In this document: one piece after another, positions 18,047-25,885 of the stretch | Layout of the letters: each line of letters starts with the position of its first letter | Numbering within the stretch: the first letter of the stretch is position 1 | NCBI RefSeq assembly: GCF_003944715.1 | Contig: NZ_RWIT01000001.1 | Coordinates: forward strand, 806,001-870,000 | Length of the DNA: 64,000 bases | Direction of reading: 5' to 3' | From: Hymenobacter rigui | GTDB taxonomy: Bacteria > Bacteroidota > Bacteroidia > Cytophagales > Hymenobacteraceae | Translations under genes and position numbers: made by a program | The notes under the pieces: generated by a model | What the model saw: only the letters and a program-made list of their open reading frames with translations | Told to the model about the DNA's origin: nothing | Database searches by the model: none

Positions 18047-19063
18047 TTACAGAGTAGGTACCCCGTTTACGGTGGTGTACTTAAGGGTGTATTTTTTGTC
18101 GGGGTAGATGTACTTGAAGGCACCCTGGCACATGAGGGCCGCCTCGTGGAAGCCGCAGAGGATGAGTTTGAGCTTGCCGGGGTAGGTGTTGATGTCGCCG
18201 ATGGCGTAGATGCCGGGCTCCGAGGTGGAATAGTCCAGCGTGTTCACCTTCACAGCGTCATTCTCAATTTCCAGGCCCCAGTCGCCAATCGGGCCGAGCT
18301 TGGGCGTGAGGCCGAACAGCGGAATAAACGAGTCCACGTCTACCTGCTCTGCCTCGCCGGAGTTGGCCGTGATGGTCACGGCGTTGAGGCGGCCGTTGCC
18401 GTGCACGTGCGTTACGTTGCTGCTCAGCACCAGCTTCACCTTGCCGGCCTCGTGCAGGTGCTGCACCTTCTCGGCCGAGTCGGCTGCGCCGCGGAAAGTG
18501 GTGCCGCGGTGTACCAGCGTCACTTCCTTCGCCACGTCGGCCAGGAAAATGGTCCAGTCGAGGGCCGAGTCGCCACCGCCGGCAATGACCAGGCGCTGGT
18601 CGCGGAAGGTTTCCGGGTCGCGCACCATGTAATACACGCCTTTGCCGCCCTCAAAATCGGTAAGGCTCTCAATGGCGGGCTTGCGGGGCTCAAACGAGCC
18701 CAGGCCGCCGGCAATGGCAATGGCTTTGCAGTTGATTTCGGTGCCGTCGATGGTGGTTACCACAAACGAGCCATCTTCCAGCTTGCGGTAGCCTTCAACC
18801 CGCTCGCCCAGCGTGAAGGTGGGGTGGAAAGGCTCAATCTGACGCATCAGGTTGCTCACCAAATCACCGGCCAGTACCTCCGGAAAGCCCGGAATGTCAT
18901 AAATCGGCTTCTTTGGGTAAATCTCGGAAAGCTGACCACCTACCTGGGGCAGGGCGTCTACCACGTGGCAACGCAGCTTCAGCAGTCCGGCTTCAAACAC
19001 AGCAAACAGCCCCACCGGGCCGGCCCCGATAATGCAGATATCGGTGGAAATGGAATTGGTCAT
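18047..19063 (-). CDS. Ferredoxin--NAD(P)+ reductase, thioredoxin-reductase-like (type 2)
   Basis: A 338-residue flavoprotein. The FAD-binding GAGPVG (about residues 12-17) and NAD(P)-binding GGGDSALDW (about 160-168) folds are clear, as is the C-terminal FAD motif GIYAIGDI. No CxxC redox pair is present, which separates it from thioredoxin reductase and fits the YumC-type reductases of Firmicutes, Chlorobi and Bacteroidota. The ATG at 19063 (MTNSISTDI) is chosen because the upstream residues do not belong to the family. A -7 box TATCTTTG at 19180 gives a leader of about 110 nt. Confidence 0.9.
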   Translation of the reverse strand: MTNSISTDICIIGAGPVGLFAVFEAGLLKLRCHVVDALPQVGGQLSEIYPKKPIYDIPGFPEVLAGDLVSNLMRQIEPFHPTFTLGERVEGYRKLEDGSFVVTTIDGTEINCKAIAIAGGLGSFEPRKPAIESLTDFEGGKGVYYMVRDPETFRDQRLVIAGGGDSALDWTIFLADVAKEVTLVHRGTTFRGAADSAEKVQHLHEAGKVKLVLSSNVTHVHGNGRLNAVTITANSGEAEQVDVDSFIPLFGLTPKLGPIGDWGLEIENDAVKVNTLDYSTSEPGIYAIGDINTYPGKLKLILCGFHEAALMCQGAFKYIYPDKKYTLKYTTVNGVPTL

Positions 19064-19179
19064 GCAGCAACAGCGAAAAACGAAACAAACGGGCTCTGAT
19101 GTCCCAGGCATAACAGCCAAACACCCCAAATCGTTGGCCTTAAGCCCCGATTTGGTGGTCGCAGCGCGTTACGCGGGGA

Positions 19180-19187
19180 CAAAGATA
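19180..19187 (-). promoter_or_regulatory. -7 promoter box of the reductase-ferredoxin unit
   Basis: Exact TATCTTTG on the minus strand about 115 nt upstream of the reductase start codon; no convincing -33 element is seen. Confidence 0.5.
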
Positions 19188-19285
19188 GCAGTCAGCTTCC
19201 AGCCCCTGACAGGAAGTCTAAACTATATGCAGCCGGTGAGCGATGCTGCCCTTCCGGCAACGCGGCCGTAGCCCCTGCGAGCAAC

Positions 19286-19320
19286 AAAAAAGGCTCCCAG
19301 CGCAGTGCTGAGAGCCTTTT
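19286..19320 (-). terminator. Intrinsic terminator of the tRNA-Arg gene
   Basis: Minus strand: AAAAGGCTCTCAGC, short loop, GCTGGGAGCCTTTTTT. It starts 2 nt after the tRNA 3' end. Confidence 0.9.
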
Positions 19321-19321
19321 G

Positions 19322-19395
19322 TGGTCGTGTAAGGAGTCGAACCTTAAACCTTCTGATTCGTAGTCAGATGCTCTATCCAATTGAGCTACACAACC
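19322..19395 (-). tRNA. tRNA-Arg (anticodon ACG)
   Basis: A 74-nt cloverleaf. Acceptor GGTTGTG/CACGACC with discriminator A, D-arm AGCTCAATTGGATAGAGC, anticodon stem TCTGA/TCAGA around the loop CTACGAA (anticodon ACG, read as inosine-CG), and T-loop GGTTCGACTCC. CCA is not encoded. It has its own promoter (19439-19470) and terminator. Confidence 0.97.
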
Positions 19396-19438
19396 GTTTT
19401 GGTTACCGCTGCGAAACCGTTGTTCCGTTTTGGTTGTG

Positions 19439-19470
19439 CAAAGATAGCAGGGAAAAATCCGCCGGTGCAA
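19439..19470 (-). promoter_or_regulatory. Promoter of tRNA-Arg
   Basis: Minus strand: TTG (19468-19470), 21-nt spacer and TATCTTTG (19439-19446), about 40 nt before the tRNA 5' end. Confidence 0.65.
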
Positions 19471-19542
19471 GCCGCTAGTTAAAATACGTTCGAAAAAATC
19501 CGGCTAAAGATGGCAAGATGCTGAATTTCAGCTGGATTTTTT

Positions 19543-20253
19543 TCAGGGTTTTTCTGCGCCTTTCGCTAATGCGCGATTCAAAGCCCGGTTGAACAGGTAA
19601 TACAGCCCGAAAACCGACACGGCCAGCAGCACCGCCACCAATACTTTGCCCATTGTGCCCGTGTCGGGGTCCTGAATGAGCAGCAGCACGTCCTGGGCTT
19701 TGGTGCCGAGCCAGTAGAAAAACAGGGTGCGCGGTAGCATGCCAATCACCGAAGCCGTGAGAAACTGCCGCTGCGGTACGCCTACCACGGCCAGAATAAA
19801 GGTGATGAGGGCAAACGGCAGCACCGGGGAGAGGCGCGTGAGCAGCACCAGTCGCCAGCTATCTTGGCGTAGCTCATGCATGACGTTGTGGGCCTTCGGA
19901 AACCGCTCCAGCAGCCCGATGAGCTTGCCCTGGTCGAGGGAGCGGGCGATGAGGTAGCCCGCGTAGGCCGCCACCATGTACGTGAGCAGCATGCCCGGAA
20001 AGCCGGCCCAGCCGAAGTAGAAGCCCGTCACTAGCACCACCACAGTGGTATGGGTGAGGGCAAACGTCATGGTAAAGGCCACCACGGCGAAATATAGCAG
20101 CATCTGCCAGGCGGTGGGGTGAGCCAGCCAGTTCTGGTTTTCGTGCAGACCCCAGGCGAGGGCGCTGTCGCCGAGCAGCGGCAGCAGCGTGAGCAGCACC
20201 AAAGACAGCAGGGTGGACTTGTTCTGAGAAAAGAGCTCTTTGAAAAAGGACAT
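19543..20253 (-). CDS. TVP38/TMEM64-family (DedA-like) membrane protein
   Basis: A 236-residue inner-membrane protein with about six hydrophobic segments. The conserved VTGFYFGWAGFPGMLLTYM region (about residues 85-103) and the AGYLIARSLDQG loop that follows are the SNARE-associated/VTT signature. Members act as lipid scramblases or support membrane homeostasis; the substrate here is unknown. The ATG at 20253 is used instead of the one 12 nt upstream because it begins the conserved amphipathic head. Its promoter (TACCTTCG, 20291-20298) is divergent from that of the cystathionine enzyme. Confidence 0.85.
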   Translation of the reverse strand: MSFFKELFSQNKSTLLSLVLLTLLPLLGDSALAWGLHENQNWLAHPTAWQMLLYFAVVAFTMTFALTHTTVVVLVTGFYFGWAGFPGMLLTYMVAAYAGYLIARSLDQGKLIGLLERFPKAHNVMHELRQDSWRLVLLTRLSPVLPFALITFILAVVGVPQRQFLTASVIGMLPRTLFFYWLGTKAQDVLLLIQDPDTGTMGKVLVAVLLAVSVFGLYYLFNRALNRALAKGAEKP

Positions 20254-20290
20254 AGGCAGCAGCAAACGGGCCGGCAGTAGCCGGCCGGCC

Positions 20291-20298
20291 CGAAGGTA
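20291..20298 (-). promoter_or_regulatory. -7 box of the TVP38-family gene
   Basis: TACCTTCG on the minus strand about 40 nt before the start codon, a one-base variant of the consensus that recurs in this window. Confidence 0.4.
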
Positions 20299-20368
20299 AG
20301 AACGTATGAACGGTACAGAAGGCTACACGGGCTCAGGGGCAGCAAAGAACATACTGCCAAAACCCCGC

Positions 20369-20376
20369 TACCTTTG
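20369..20376 (+). promoter_or_regulatory. -7 box of the cystathionine enzyme gene
   Basis: Exact TACCTTTG, giving an expected leader of about 45 nt before the ATG at 20428. No clear -33 TTG. Confidence 0.5.
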
Positions 20377-20427
20377 CCCCGCAATCTGTCTGCCACCCAT
20401 TTCTCCATAGTTTCTACGCTCATTTTC

Positions 20428-21567
20428 ATGAAATTCGGAACCAAGGCTATCCACGCTGGCGTGCACCCCGACCCCGAAACCGGGGCCATCATGACGCCCA
20501 TCTACCAGACCTCGACCTATGTGCAACGCTCCCCCGGCGACCACAAAGGCTTTGAGTACTCGCGCACCCACAACCCCACCCGCACCCAGCTTCAGGATGC
20601 GCTGGCGGCGCTGGATGGCGGTAAGCACGGCCTGGCATTTGCCTCGGGTATGGCGGCCATCGACTGCATTGTGAAGCTGCTGCAGCCCGGCGACGAGGTC
20701 ATCAGCACCAACGACCTGTATGGCGGCTCCTACCGTCTGTTTACCAAGGTGTACGCCACCTATGGCATCAAATTTCACTTCGTGCCCATGCACGACATGG
20801 CAGCCGTGGAAGCGGCCGTGACCGAGCGCACCAAGCTGATCTGGGTGGAAACGCCCACCAACCCGCTGCTTAACGTAATTGACATTGCTGCCGCCTCGGC
20901 CGTGGCCAAGAAGGCCGGTGCTTTGCTGGTGGTGGATAACACATTCAGCACGCCCTACCTGCAAACCCCGCTGGAGCTGGGTGCCGATATGGTGATGTAC
21001 TCGCTGACTAAGTACATGGGCGGCCACTCCGATACCGTAATGGGTGCCGTGGTGGTGAACGACGACGAACTGCATCAGCGCCTGAGCTTCTACCAGAACG
21101 CCTGCGGTGGCACGCCCGGCCCCCAGGACTGCTTCCTGGTGCTGCGCGGCCTCAAAACTCTGCACGTGCGCATGCAGCGCCACTGCGAAAACGGCCGCAA
21201 AGTAGCCGAGTACCTTAAGGCGCACCCCAAAGTGGAGAAGGTGTACTGGCCCGGTTTCCAGGACCACCCCAACCACGCCGTGGCGGCCAAGCAGATGCGC
21301 GACTTCGGGGGCATGATTTCCTTCGTGCTGAAGGGTGACCGGAAGGAGGACGCCATTGCCTGCCTCGAGAAATTCCAGCTGTTCTCTCTGGCCGAAAGCC
21401 TGGGCGGCGTGGAAAGCCTCTCGGGCCACCCCGCCACCATGACGCACGCCAGCATTCCGGCCGAAGAGCGCCGCAAAGCCGGCCTGTCCGACTCGCTGAT
21501 TCGCCTGAGCGTGGGCATCGAGGACGTGGAAGACCTCATCGACGACCTGAAGCAGGCCATTGGCTAA
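20428..21567 (+). CDS. Cystathionine gamma-synthase or gamma-lyase (PLP-dependent)
   Basis: A 379-residue enzyme of the Cys/Met metabolism PLP family. The cofactor lysine is Lys195 in [20 protein letters not shown] (about residues 44-52) and the SGMAA loop (about 75) supply phosphate and substrate contacts. It makes cystathionine from an activated homoserine and cysteine, or cleaves cystathionine to cysteine, and thus joins cysteine and methionine pools. Synthase and lyase cannot be separated by eye. The ATG at 20428 begins the conserved [11 protein letters not shown]. The gene is 1.1 kb upstream of the poly-cysteine leader, on the same strand but separated by a terminator. Confidence 0.9.
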   Translation: MKFGTKAIHAGVHPDPETGAIMTPIYQTSTYVQRSPGDHKGFEYSRTHNPTRTQLQDALAALDGGKHGLAFASGMAAIDCIVKLLQPGDEVISTNDLYGGSYRLFTKVYATYGIKFHFVPMHDMAAVEAAVTERTKLIWVETPTNPLLNVIDIAAASAVAKKAGALLVVDNTFSTPYLQTPLELGADMVMYSLTKYMGGHSDTVMGAVVVNDDELHQRLSFYQNACGGTPGPQDCFLVLRGLKTLHVRMQRHCENGRKVAEYLKAHPKVEKVYWPGFQDHPNHAVAAKQMRDFGGMISFVLKGDRKEDAIACLEKFQLFSLAESLGGVESLSGHPATMTHASIPAEERRKAGLSDSLIRLSVGIEDVEDLIDDLKQAIG

Positions 21568-21591
21568 GCCATTGGCTGCTGCCAGCAATAC

Positions 21592-21629
21592 AAAGCGCCC
21601 CCGCAACCAAACAGGTGCGGGGGCGCTTT
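21592..21629 (+). terminator. Terminator of the cystathionine enzyme gene
   Basis: aaagcgcccccgca and its complement with a 10-nt loop, 24 nt after the stop codon. Confidence 0.85.
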
Positions 21630-21708
21630 GCGTTAGTGACGTGCCGTCGGAGCCGGGCAATCTGTCGGCAACGGGCTGTCGTATGTGTCCGGGTTAATTT
21701 CGTTGCTA

Positions 21709-22425
21709 ATGCTGCTTCATTTTCGTTGTATCTGGTTGTTACTGCTGGTGCTGGTGGGGTGCGCGGAGCCATCTTCGGCACCCGCCCCCAGCCCGGCTCC
21801 GCCCGCTCCTGTGCCCACCACCCCGACCAATACGGTCAGCTACCTGGCGCTGGGCGACTCCTACACCATCGGGCAGAGCGTACCGGCCGCCGACCGATGG
21901 TGCGTGCAGCTGGCCCAACTGGCTCAGGCCGAAGGCGTGCAACCACCTGATATCATTGCCCAGACTGGCTGGACCACCGGGGAACTGCAGCAGGCCATTG
22001 TCGCGGCCAATGTGCAGAAAACATACGGACTAGTGTCGTTGATGATTGGCGTCAACAACCAGTACCGGGGCCTGCCACTGGACACATACCGCACCGAGTT
22101 TCGGCAGCTGGTTCAAACTGCCATTGGGTTTGCCGGCGGTCAGTCTCGCCGCGTATTCGTGCTGTCCATTCCCGACTGGGGCCAGACCCCGGCCGGGCGT
22201 GGCTACTCCCAGGCCCGTATCAGTCAGGAAATTGACCAGTTCAACGCCGCCGCCCGGGAGGAATGCGCAAAAGCCACAGTGGAGTTTGTGGACATTACTG
22301 ACCTTACCCGCGCCACCAACTTCGACCCGGCCCAGTTTGCGCCGGATGGCCTGCATTACTCCGGGCTGCATATGCGTCAGTGGGCCGGCCGGGCGTTGCC
22401 CGTTGTGCGGCAAATAGTGAAGTAA
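21709..22425 (+). CDS. SGNH/GDSL-type esterase lipoprotein
   Basis: A 238-residue lipoprotein: signal peptide ending LVGC with the lipidated cysteine near residue 19, then a Pro/Ala-rich tether. The hydrolase domain has the four SGNH blocks: GDSYTIG (catalytic Ser), a glycine in GWTTGEL, Asn in MIGVNNQY, and the C-terminal D-x-x-H as PDGLHYS. Family members deacylate lipids or deacetylate sugars; the substrate is unknown. The ATG at 21709 is favoured over the GTG at 21685 because TAATTTCG (21695-21702) lies 6 nt before it and would serve as the -7 box of a leaderless mRNA. Confidence 0.88.
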   Translation: MLLHFRCIWLLLLVLVGCAEPSSAPAPSPAPPAPVPTTPTNTVSYLALGDSYTIGQSVPAADRWCVQLAQLAQAEGVQPPDIIAQTGWTTGELQQAIVAANVQKTYGLVSLMIGVNNQYRGLPLDTYRTEFRQLVQTAIGFAGGQSRRVFVLSIPDWGQTPAGRGYSQARISQEIDQFNAAAREECAKATVEFVDITDLTRATNFDPAQFAPDGLHYSGLHMRQWAGRALPVVRQIVK

Positions 22426-22640
22426 GCGCGCAGCATCGGTCATAAATTATCGTTTTGATGAGGGGGAAGCAGACATCGGTTCGGCCGCTGGAAGCCGTCG
22501 GGCCGGATGCCGTTGTTTCGTCGTTGTTCGGGTGTCAGCAAACGGAATTTCTAATCCCAGCCCACTGGCGAGAAACAAAACCGCCGGCTGGTTGTACTAC
22601 TCGCACTTACCTCGAAAGCCGCTGGCTTCGGGGGCGTTTT

Positions 22641-22648
22641 TAGCTTTG
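22641..22648 (+). promoter_or_regulatory. -7 promoter box of the poly-cysteine leader
   Basis: TAGCTTTG, an exact match to TAnnTTTG, ending 4 nt before the GTG start at 22653. With the usual start-site spacing the mRNA would begin at or within a base or two of the GTG. No TTG is found at the -33 distance. Between 22426 and 22640 I see no gene and no recognisable riboswitch. Confidence 0.55.
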
Positions 22649-22652
22649 CCGC

Positions 22653-22778
22653 GTGAAAAATTACCTCTCAGCCGCCCTTGCCCCGCAGGATAGCCGGTTG
22701 ACAACCGCCCGCTTTTCCTCTGTCATCACCGTTCAGCCCGGTTGCCGGGTAGGCGTGGGGTGCTGTTGCTGTTGTTGA
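22653..22778 (+). CDS. Poly-cysteine leader peptide (candidate cysteine-responsive attenuator)
   Basis: A 41-codon frame starting GTG AAA AAT and ending TGC TGT TGC TGT TGT TGA, so the peptide finishes in five cysteines directly before the stop; a sixth is at position 31. The middle reads RFSSVITVQPGCRVGVG. It is too short for usual gene calls. The -7 box 4 nt upstream and the lack of a ribosome binding site predict leaderless translation. Leaderless short frames ending in cysteine runs are known in mycobacteria, where they sense cysteine supply and control downstream sulfur genes; the analogy is mine and no homology is claimed. The next gene on the strand is a TonB receptor 279 nt downstream. 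A chance frame is possible, but a run of five cysteines at a stop codon is very rare in this base composition. Confidence 0.6.
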   Translation: MKNYLSAALAPQDSRLTTARFSSVITVQPGCRVGVGCCCCC

Positions 22779-23057
22779 GATGAGTCAATGGCCGGGTTAA
22801 AAACGTCTGAGCCTTTTTTACCGGTAGTATTTCTGAGCTGAGTGCGGCCAGCCTAGTGCTGATGTAGTGCGTATGCGGCTTGAAAGGCCCTTGAAAGAAA
22901 CCGGCCTCTGTTTTACTGACCTGCGGTTACTGACTGATAACCGGCTTCCCTGTTGCCGGAAGCTGACTTGGCCAGTGTGTTGGTGATGTTGTTTGCTTCT
23001 GTCTCTGAGTGCTACTAAGGTGGCCGTGGCAGTTGATATTCCCTTTTTTCTTTTGTT
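22779..23057 (+). promoter_or_regulatory. Long leader between the poly-cysteine frame and the TonB receptor
   Basis: A 279-nt stretch without a gene. It contains mutually exclusive hairpin options: ggtta..taacc, ccggc..gccgg and gcttcc..ggaagc overlap between about 22925 and 22970. A weak pairing of ccgggttaaaaa with ttttttaccgg (22793-22823) includes a T6 run soon after the leader stop. This layout could serve attenuation, but no strong GC-rich terminator stem is present, so the mechanism is open (Rho or translation-coupled control are alternatives). Confidence 0.4.
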
Positions 23058-25802
23058 ATGAAGCACCTGTTCTCCCCACGTTTGGGGCTGGTAACGGCAT
23101 TGTCGTTGACCAGCTTTGCTGCTGTTGCCCAAACTATCAGCGTATCGGGCCGCGTGACCAATGCGGCCGGCGAAGGCCAGCCCGGCGTAACGGTACTGGA
23201 GCGTGGCACCAGCAACGGCACCAGCACCGATGCCGACGGCCGCTACCGCCTGGAAGTTGCGCCCACCGCCACGCTGGTATTTTCGGCCATTGGCGCCGCC
23301 ACTCAGCAACTCCCGCTGAGCGGCCGCACCAGCCTGGATGTGCGCCTGCAGGACAATGAAACGGCCCTGAATGAAGTGGTGGTAACCGGCTCCCGGGCCA
23401 CCGAGGGCCGCTCCAATATCCTGACCACGTCGCCCGTCGATGTAATTGCAGCCCGCGAAATCCGGGCCTACGCCCAGACCGACGTCACCCAGATTCTGAC
23501 ATACATTGCTCCCTCGTTTCAGAGTAGCCGCCAGACTGTAACTGATGGCACCGACTTCGTGGACCCCGCCACGTTGCGCGGCCTGGGCCCCGACCAGGTG
23601 CTGGTGCTGGTGAACGGCAAGCGTCGTCATACTTCGGCCTTGGTGAACATCAACGGTACGCCAGGCCGCGGCTCGGTGGGTACCGATATGAACGTAATTC
23701 CGCCGGCTGCCATTAAGCGCATTGAGGTACTACGCGAGGGTGCGGCAGCCCAGTACGGCTCCGATGCCATTGCGGGCGTTATCAACATCCAGCTCAAGGA
23801 CGATACTACCGGCGTGAACGTGAGCAGCACCGTGGGCCAGACGGTGGAAGGCGACGGGGAACTGGTGCAGGCCGACGCCAACGCCGGTTTCGGGCTGGGC
23901 CGCCGGGGCTTCGTGAACGTGAGCGGGCAGTTCAGCAACCGCAGCTACGTGGACCGCAGCCGCCCCGATACGGCCCCGCTGATTTACCTGGGCAGCAACG
24001 GCAATTACCCCGGCGGTCTTTCCGACCAGCAGAAGCGCGACTTGAAGGCTCAGGACGATGCGTTGGTGGCGGAGCGGGGCTACAACCGCCGCAACATCCG
24101 CGTCGGCAGCTCCGACGTGCGCACCTACGGGGGCTTCCTGAATGCGGCCTATGATCTGGCCCCCGGCCTGGGCCTGGAAGCTTACGTAACCGGCGGCCTC
24201 ACGCGGCGCACCGGCCGGGCCGGAGCCCTCTACCGCCTGCCCAACCAGGCCACCCAAAGCGACCTGACGATTTACCCCAATGGCTACCTGCCCTTCATCA
24301 ACAGTACTGTGGATGATGCCTCTCTCATTACCGGGGTGCGGGGGCAGGTGTTGGGCTTCGCGGCCGACCTGAGCAACACCTACGGCCGCAACAGCCTGCG
24401 CTACGACGTAACCAACTCGCTCAACGCCTCGCTGCCCCAGGGAACCAGCCCCAGGGAGTTTTACGCGGGCACGCTCATTTTTCAGCAGAACACCGTGAAC
24501 CTGGGCTTCTCGCGCAAGTTCACCAGCGTACCCGTGCTCAGTACCCTGAACGTGGCGTTCGGGGGCGAATTCCGGGCGGATATGTTTGAGATTGAGGCGG
24601 GCGAGGAAGGATCTTACCTGGCCGGCACGCGCACCGTGAACGGGGCCCGCGCTGCCTTCGGAGCCCAGGGCTTCCCCGGCTACAAGCCCCAGGACGCCGC
24701 CAGTCACACCCGCACCAACGTGGCCGGCTACGTGGATCTGGAAAGTGACATCACCGAGAAGCTGCTGGTGAGCGTAGCCGGCCGGGCCGAGCGGTATTCG
24801 GATTTCGGCAACAACGTGAGCGGCAAAGTGGCCGCCCGCTACAGCATTCTGCCCGATGTGGCGGTGCGTGGCAACCTGGGCAACGGCTTCCGGGCCCCTT
24901 CGCTGCAGCAGCGCTACTTCACCAACTCCAGCACCCAGTTTACCAGCGGGGAGCTGCGCGAGGTGCTTACCACCAACAACGATGACCCGCTGACCCGGGC
25001 TTTCGGTATTGGCTCGCTGAAGCAGGAAAAATCGAAGAACTACAGCCTGGGCCTCACGGCGCGCGTGCTCCGGACCATTACCCTCACGGTGGACGCCTAC
25101 CAGATTGACATCAAGGACCGGATTGTGCTCAGCAGCCAGTTCAACCGCAGCAACGCCGCCGTCAACCAGATTCTGGGCACGCTACCGGTACAGGGTATCC
25201 AGTTCTTCGCCAACGCGGTGAACACCCGTACCCGTGGCCTGGATATTGTGGCGGCTGAGCGGCTGCAACTGGGCCCTGACAGCCGCCTGACTCTCACGGC
25301 CGCGGCCAACTTCAATGAAACTAAGGTGCGCAGCTTCAACAGCTCGCCCTTCATTGATGCCAATCCCAGCCTGCAGAACACGCTGTTCGACCGCGCCCAG
25401 CGGGCCCGCCTCGAAAACGGCCAGCCCCGCAGCAAAATTAACCTCAGCGCCGACTATGGCTACAAGATTTTCAGTGTGAACCTGCGCACCGTGCGCTTTG
25501 GGGAAATCCAGACCAAGGATGCCAACCCCGACCGGTCCTTTATCGACCAGACCTTTGCGGCCAAGTGGGTAACGGATTTGGTGCTCAGTGCTCAGGTAAT
25601 CAAGAATGTAGGCGTCAGCATCGGGGTCAACAACCTGTTCAATATCTACCCCGACCGGCTCTACCAGGACCCCAACAACAATGAACAAAGCCTGACCTAC
25701 TCCACACTAGACGCTACCAACCGGGGCCGTTTCCCCTACAGCTCCAACCAGTTCGGCTACAGCGGCGCCTTTTACTTCGGCCGCGTGAATGTGTCGTTCT
25801 AA
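23058..25802 (+). CDS. TonB-dependent outer-membrane receptor with carboxypeptidase-like N-terminal domain
   Basis: A 914-residue receptor. Signal peptide (about 1-24), a CarboxypepD_reg-like domain (SGRVTNAAGEGQPGVTVLE onward, about 28-105), a plug domain with NEVVVTGSR and the VLVNGKRRH and GSDAIAGVIN motifs (about 110-235), then a 22-strand barrel ending in the aromatic F-GRVNVSF. It imports a bulky or scarce nutrient with energy from TonB. No SusD partner follows, so it is more like a siderophore, cofactor or small-molecule receptor than a polysaccharide system. If the poly-cysteine leader controls it, the cargo may be a sulfur compound (inference). It ends at a shared terminator. Confidence 0.9.
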   Translation: MKHLFSPRLGLVTALSLTSFAAVAQTISVSGRVTNAAGEGQPGVTVLERGTSNGTSTDADGRYRLEVAPTATLVFSAIGAATQQLPLSGRTSLDVRLQDNETALNEVVVTGSRATEGRSNILTTSPVDVIAAREIRAYAQTDVTQILTYIAPSFQSSRQTVTDGTDFVDPATLRGLGPDQVLVLVNGKRRHTSALVNINGTPGRGSVGTDMNVIPPAAIKRIEVLREGAAAQYGSDAIAGVINIQLKDDTTGVNVSSTVGQTVEGDGELVQADANAGFGLGRRGFVNVSGQFSNRSYVDRSRPDTAPLIYLGSNGNYPGGLSDQQKRDLKAQDDALVAERGYNRRNIRVGSSDVRTYGGFLNAAYDLAPGLGLEAYVTGGLTRRTGRAGALYRLPNQATQSDLTIYPNGYLPFINSTVDDASLITGVRGQVLGFAADLSNTYGRNSLRYDVTNSLNASLPQGTSPREFYAGTLIFQQNTVNLGFSRKFTSVPVLSTLNVAFGGEFRADMFEIEAGEEGSYLAGTRTVNGARAAFGAQGFPGYKPQDAASHTRTNVAGYVDLESDITEKLLVSVAGRAERYSDFGNNVSGKVAARYSILPDVAVRGNLGNGFRAPSLQQRYFTNSSTQFTSGELREVLTTNNDDPLTRAFGIGSLKQEKSKNYSLGLTARVLRTITLTVDAYQIDIKDRIVLSSQFNRSNAAVNQILGTLPVQGIQFFANAVNTRTRGLDIVAAERLQLGPDSRLTLTAAANFNETKVRSFNSSPFIDANPSLQNTLFDRAQRARLENGQPRSKINLSADYGYKIFSVNLRTVRFGEIQTKDANPDRSFIDQTFAAKWVTDLVLSAQVIKNVGVSIGVNNLFNIYPDRLYQDPNNNEQSLTYSTLDATNRGRFPYSSNQFGYSGAFYFGRVNVSF

Positions 25803-25828
25803 TGGCTGGATGGCTTTTCGGCTGAACA

Positions 25829-25868
25829 CAAAACGGCCGGCTTCCTGTGCAGGGAGCCGGCCGTTTTG
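25829..25868. terminator. Bidirectional terminator between the receptor and the T9SS cargo gene
   Basis: caaaacggccggct and its complement with a 12-nt loop, between convergent genes. Confidence 0.9.
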
Positions 25869-25885
25869 TATCTGATGATGTAGAG

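Noticed and set aside
20368..21660. 430-codon minus-strand frame opposite the cystathionine enzyme
   Set aside because: Shadow of a conserved PLP enzyme gene; extends through promoter and terminator sequences.
22426..22640. Possible cobalamin or other riboswitch upstream of the TonB receptor
   Set aside because: Fragments such as agcccactggcgagaa recall a B12 box, but no full box or conserved core could be assembled, and it lies upstream of the likely promoter of the receptor leader.
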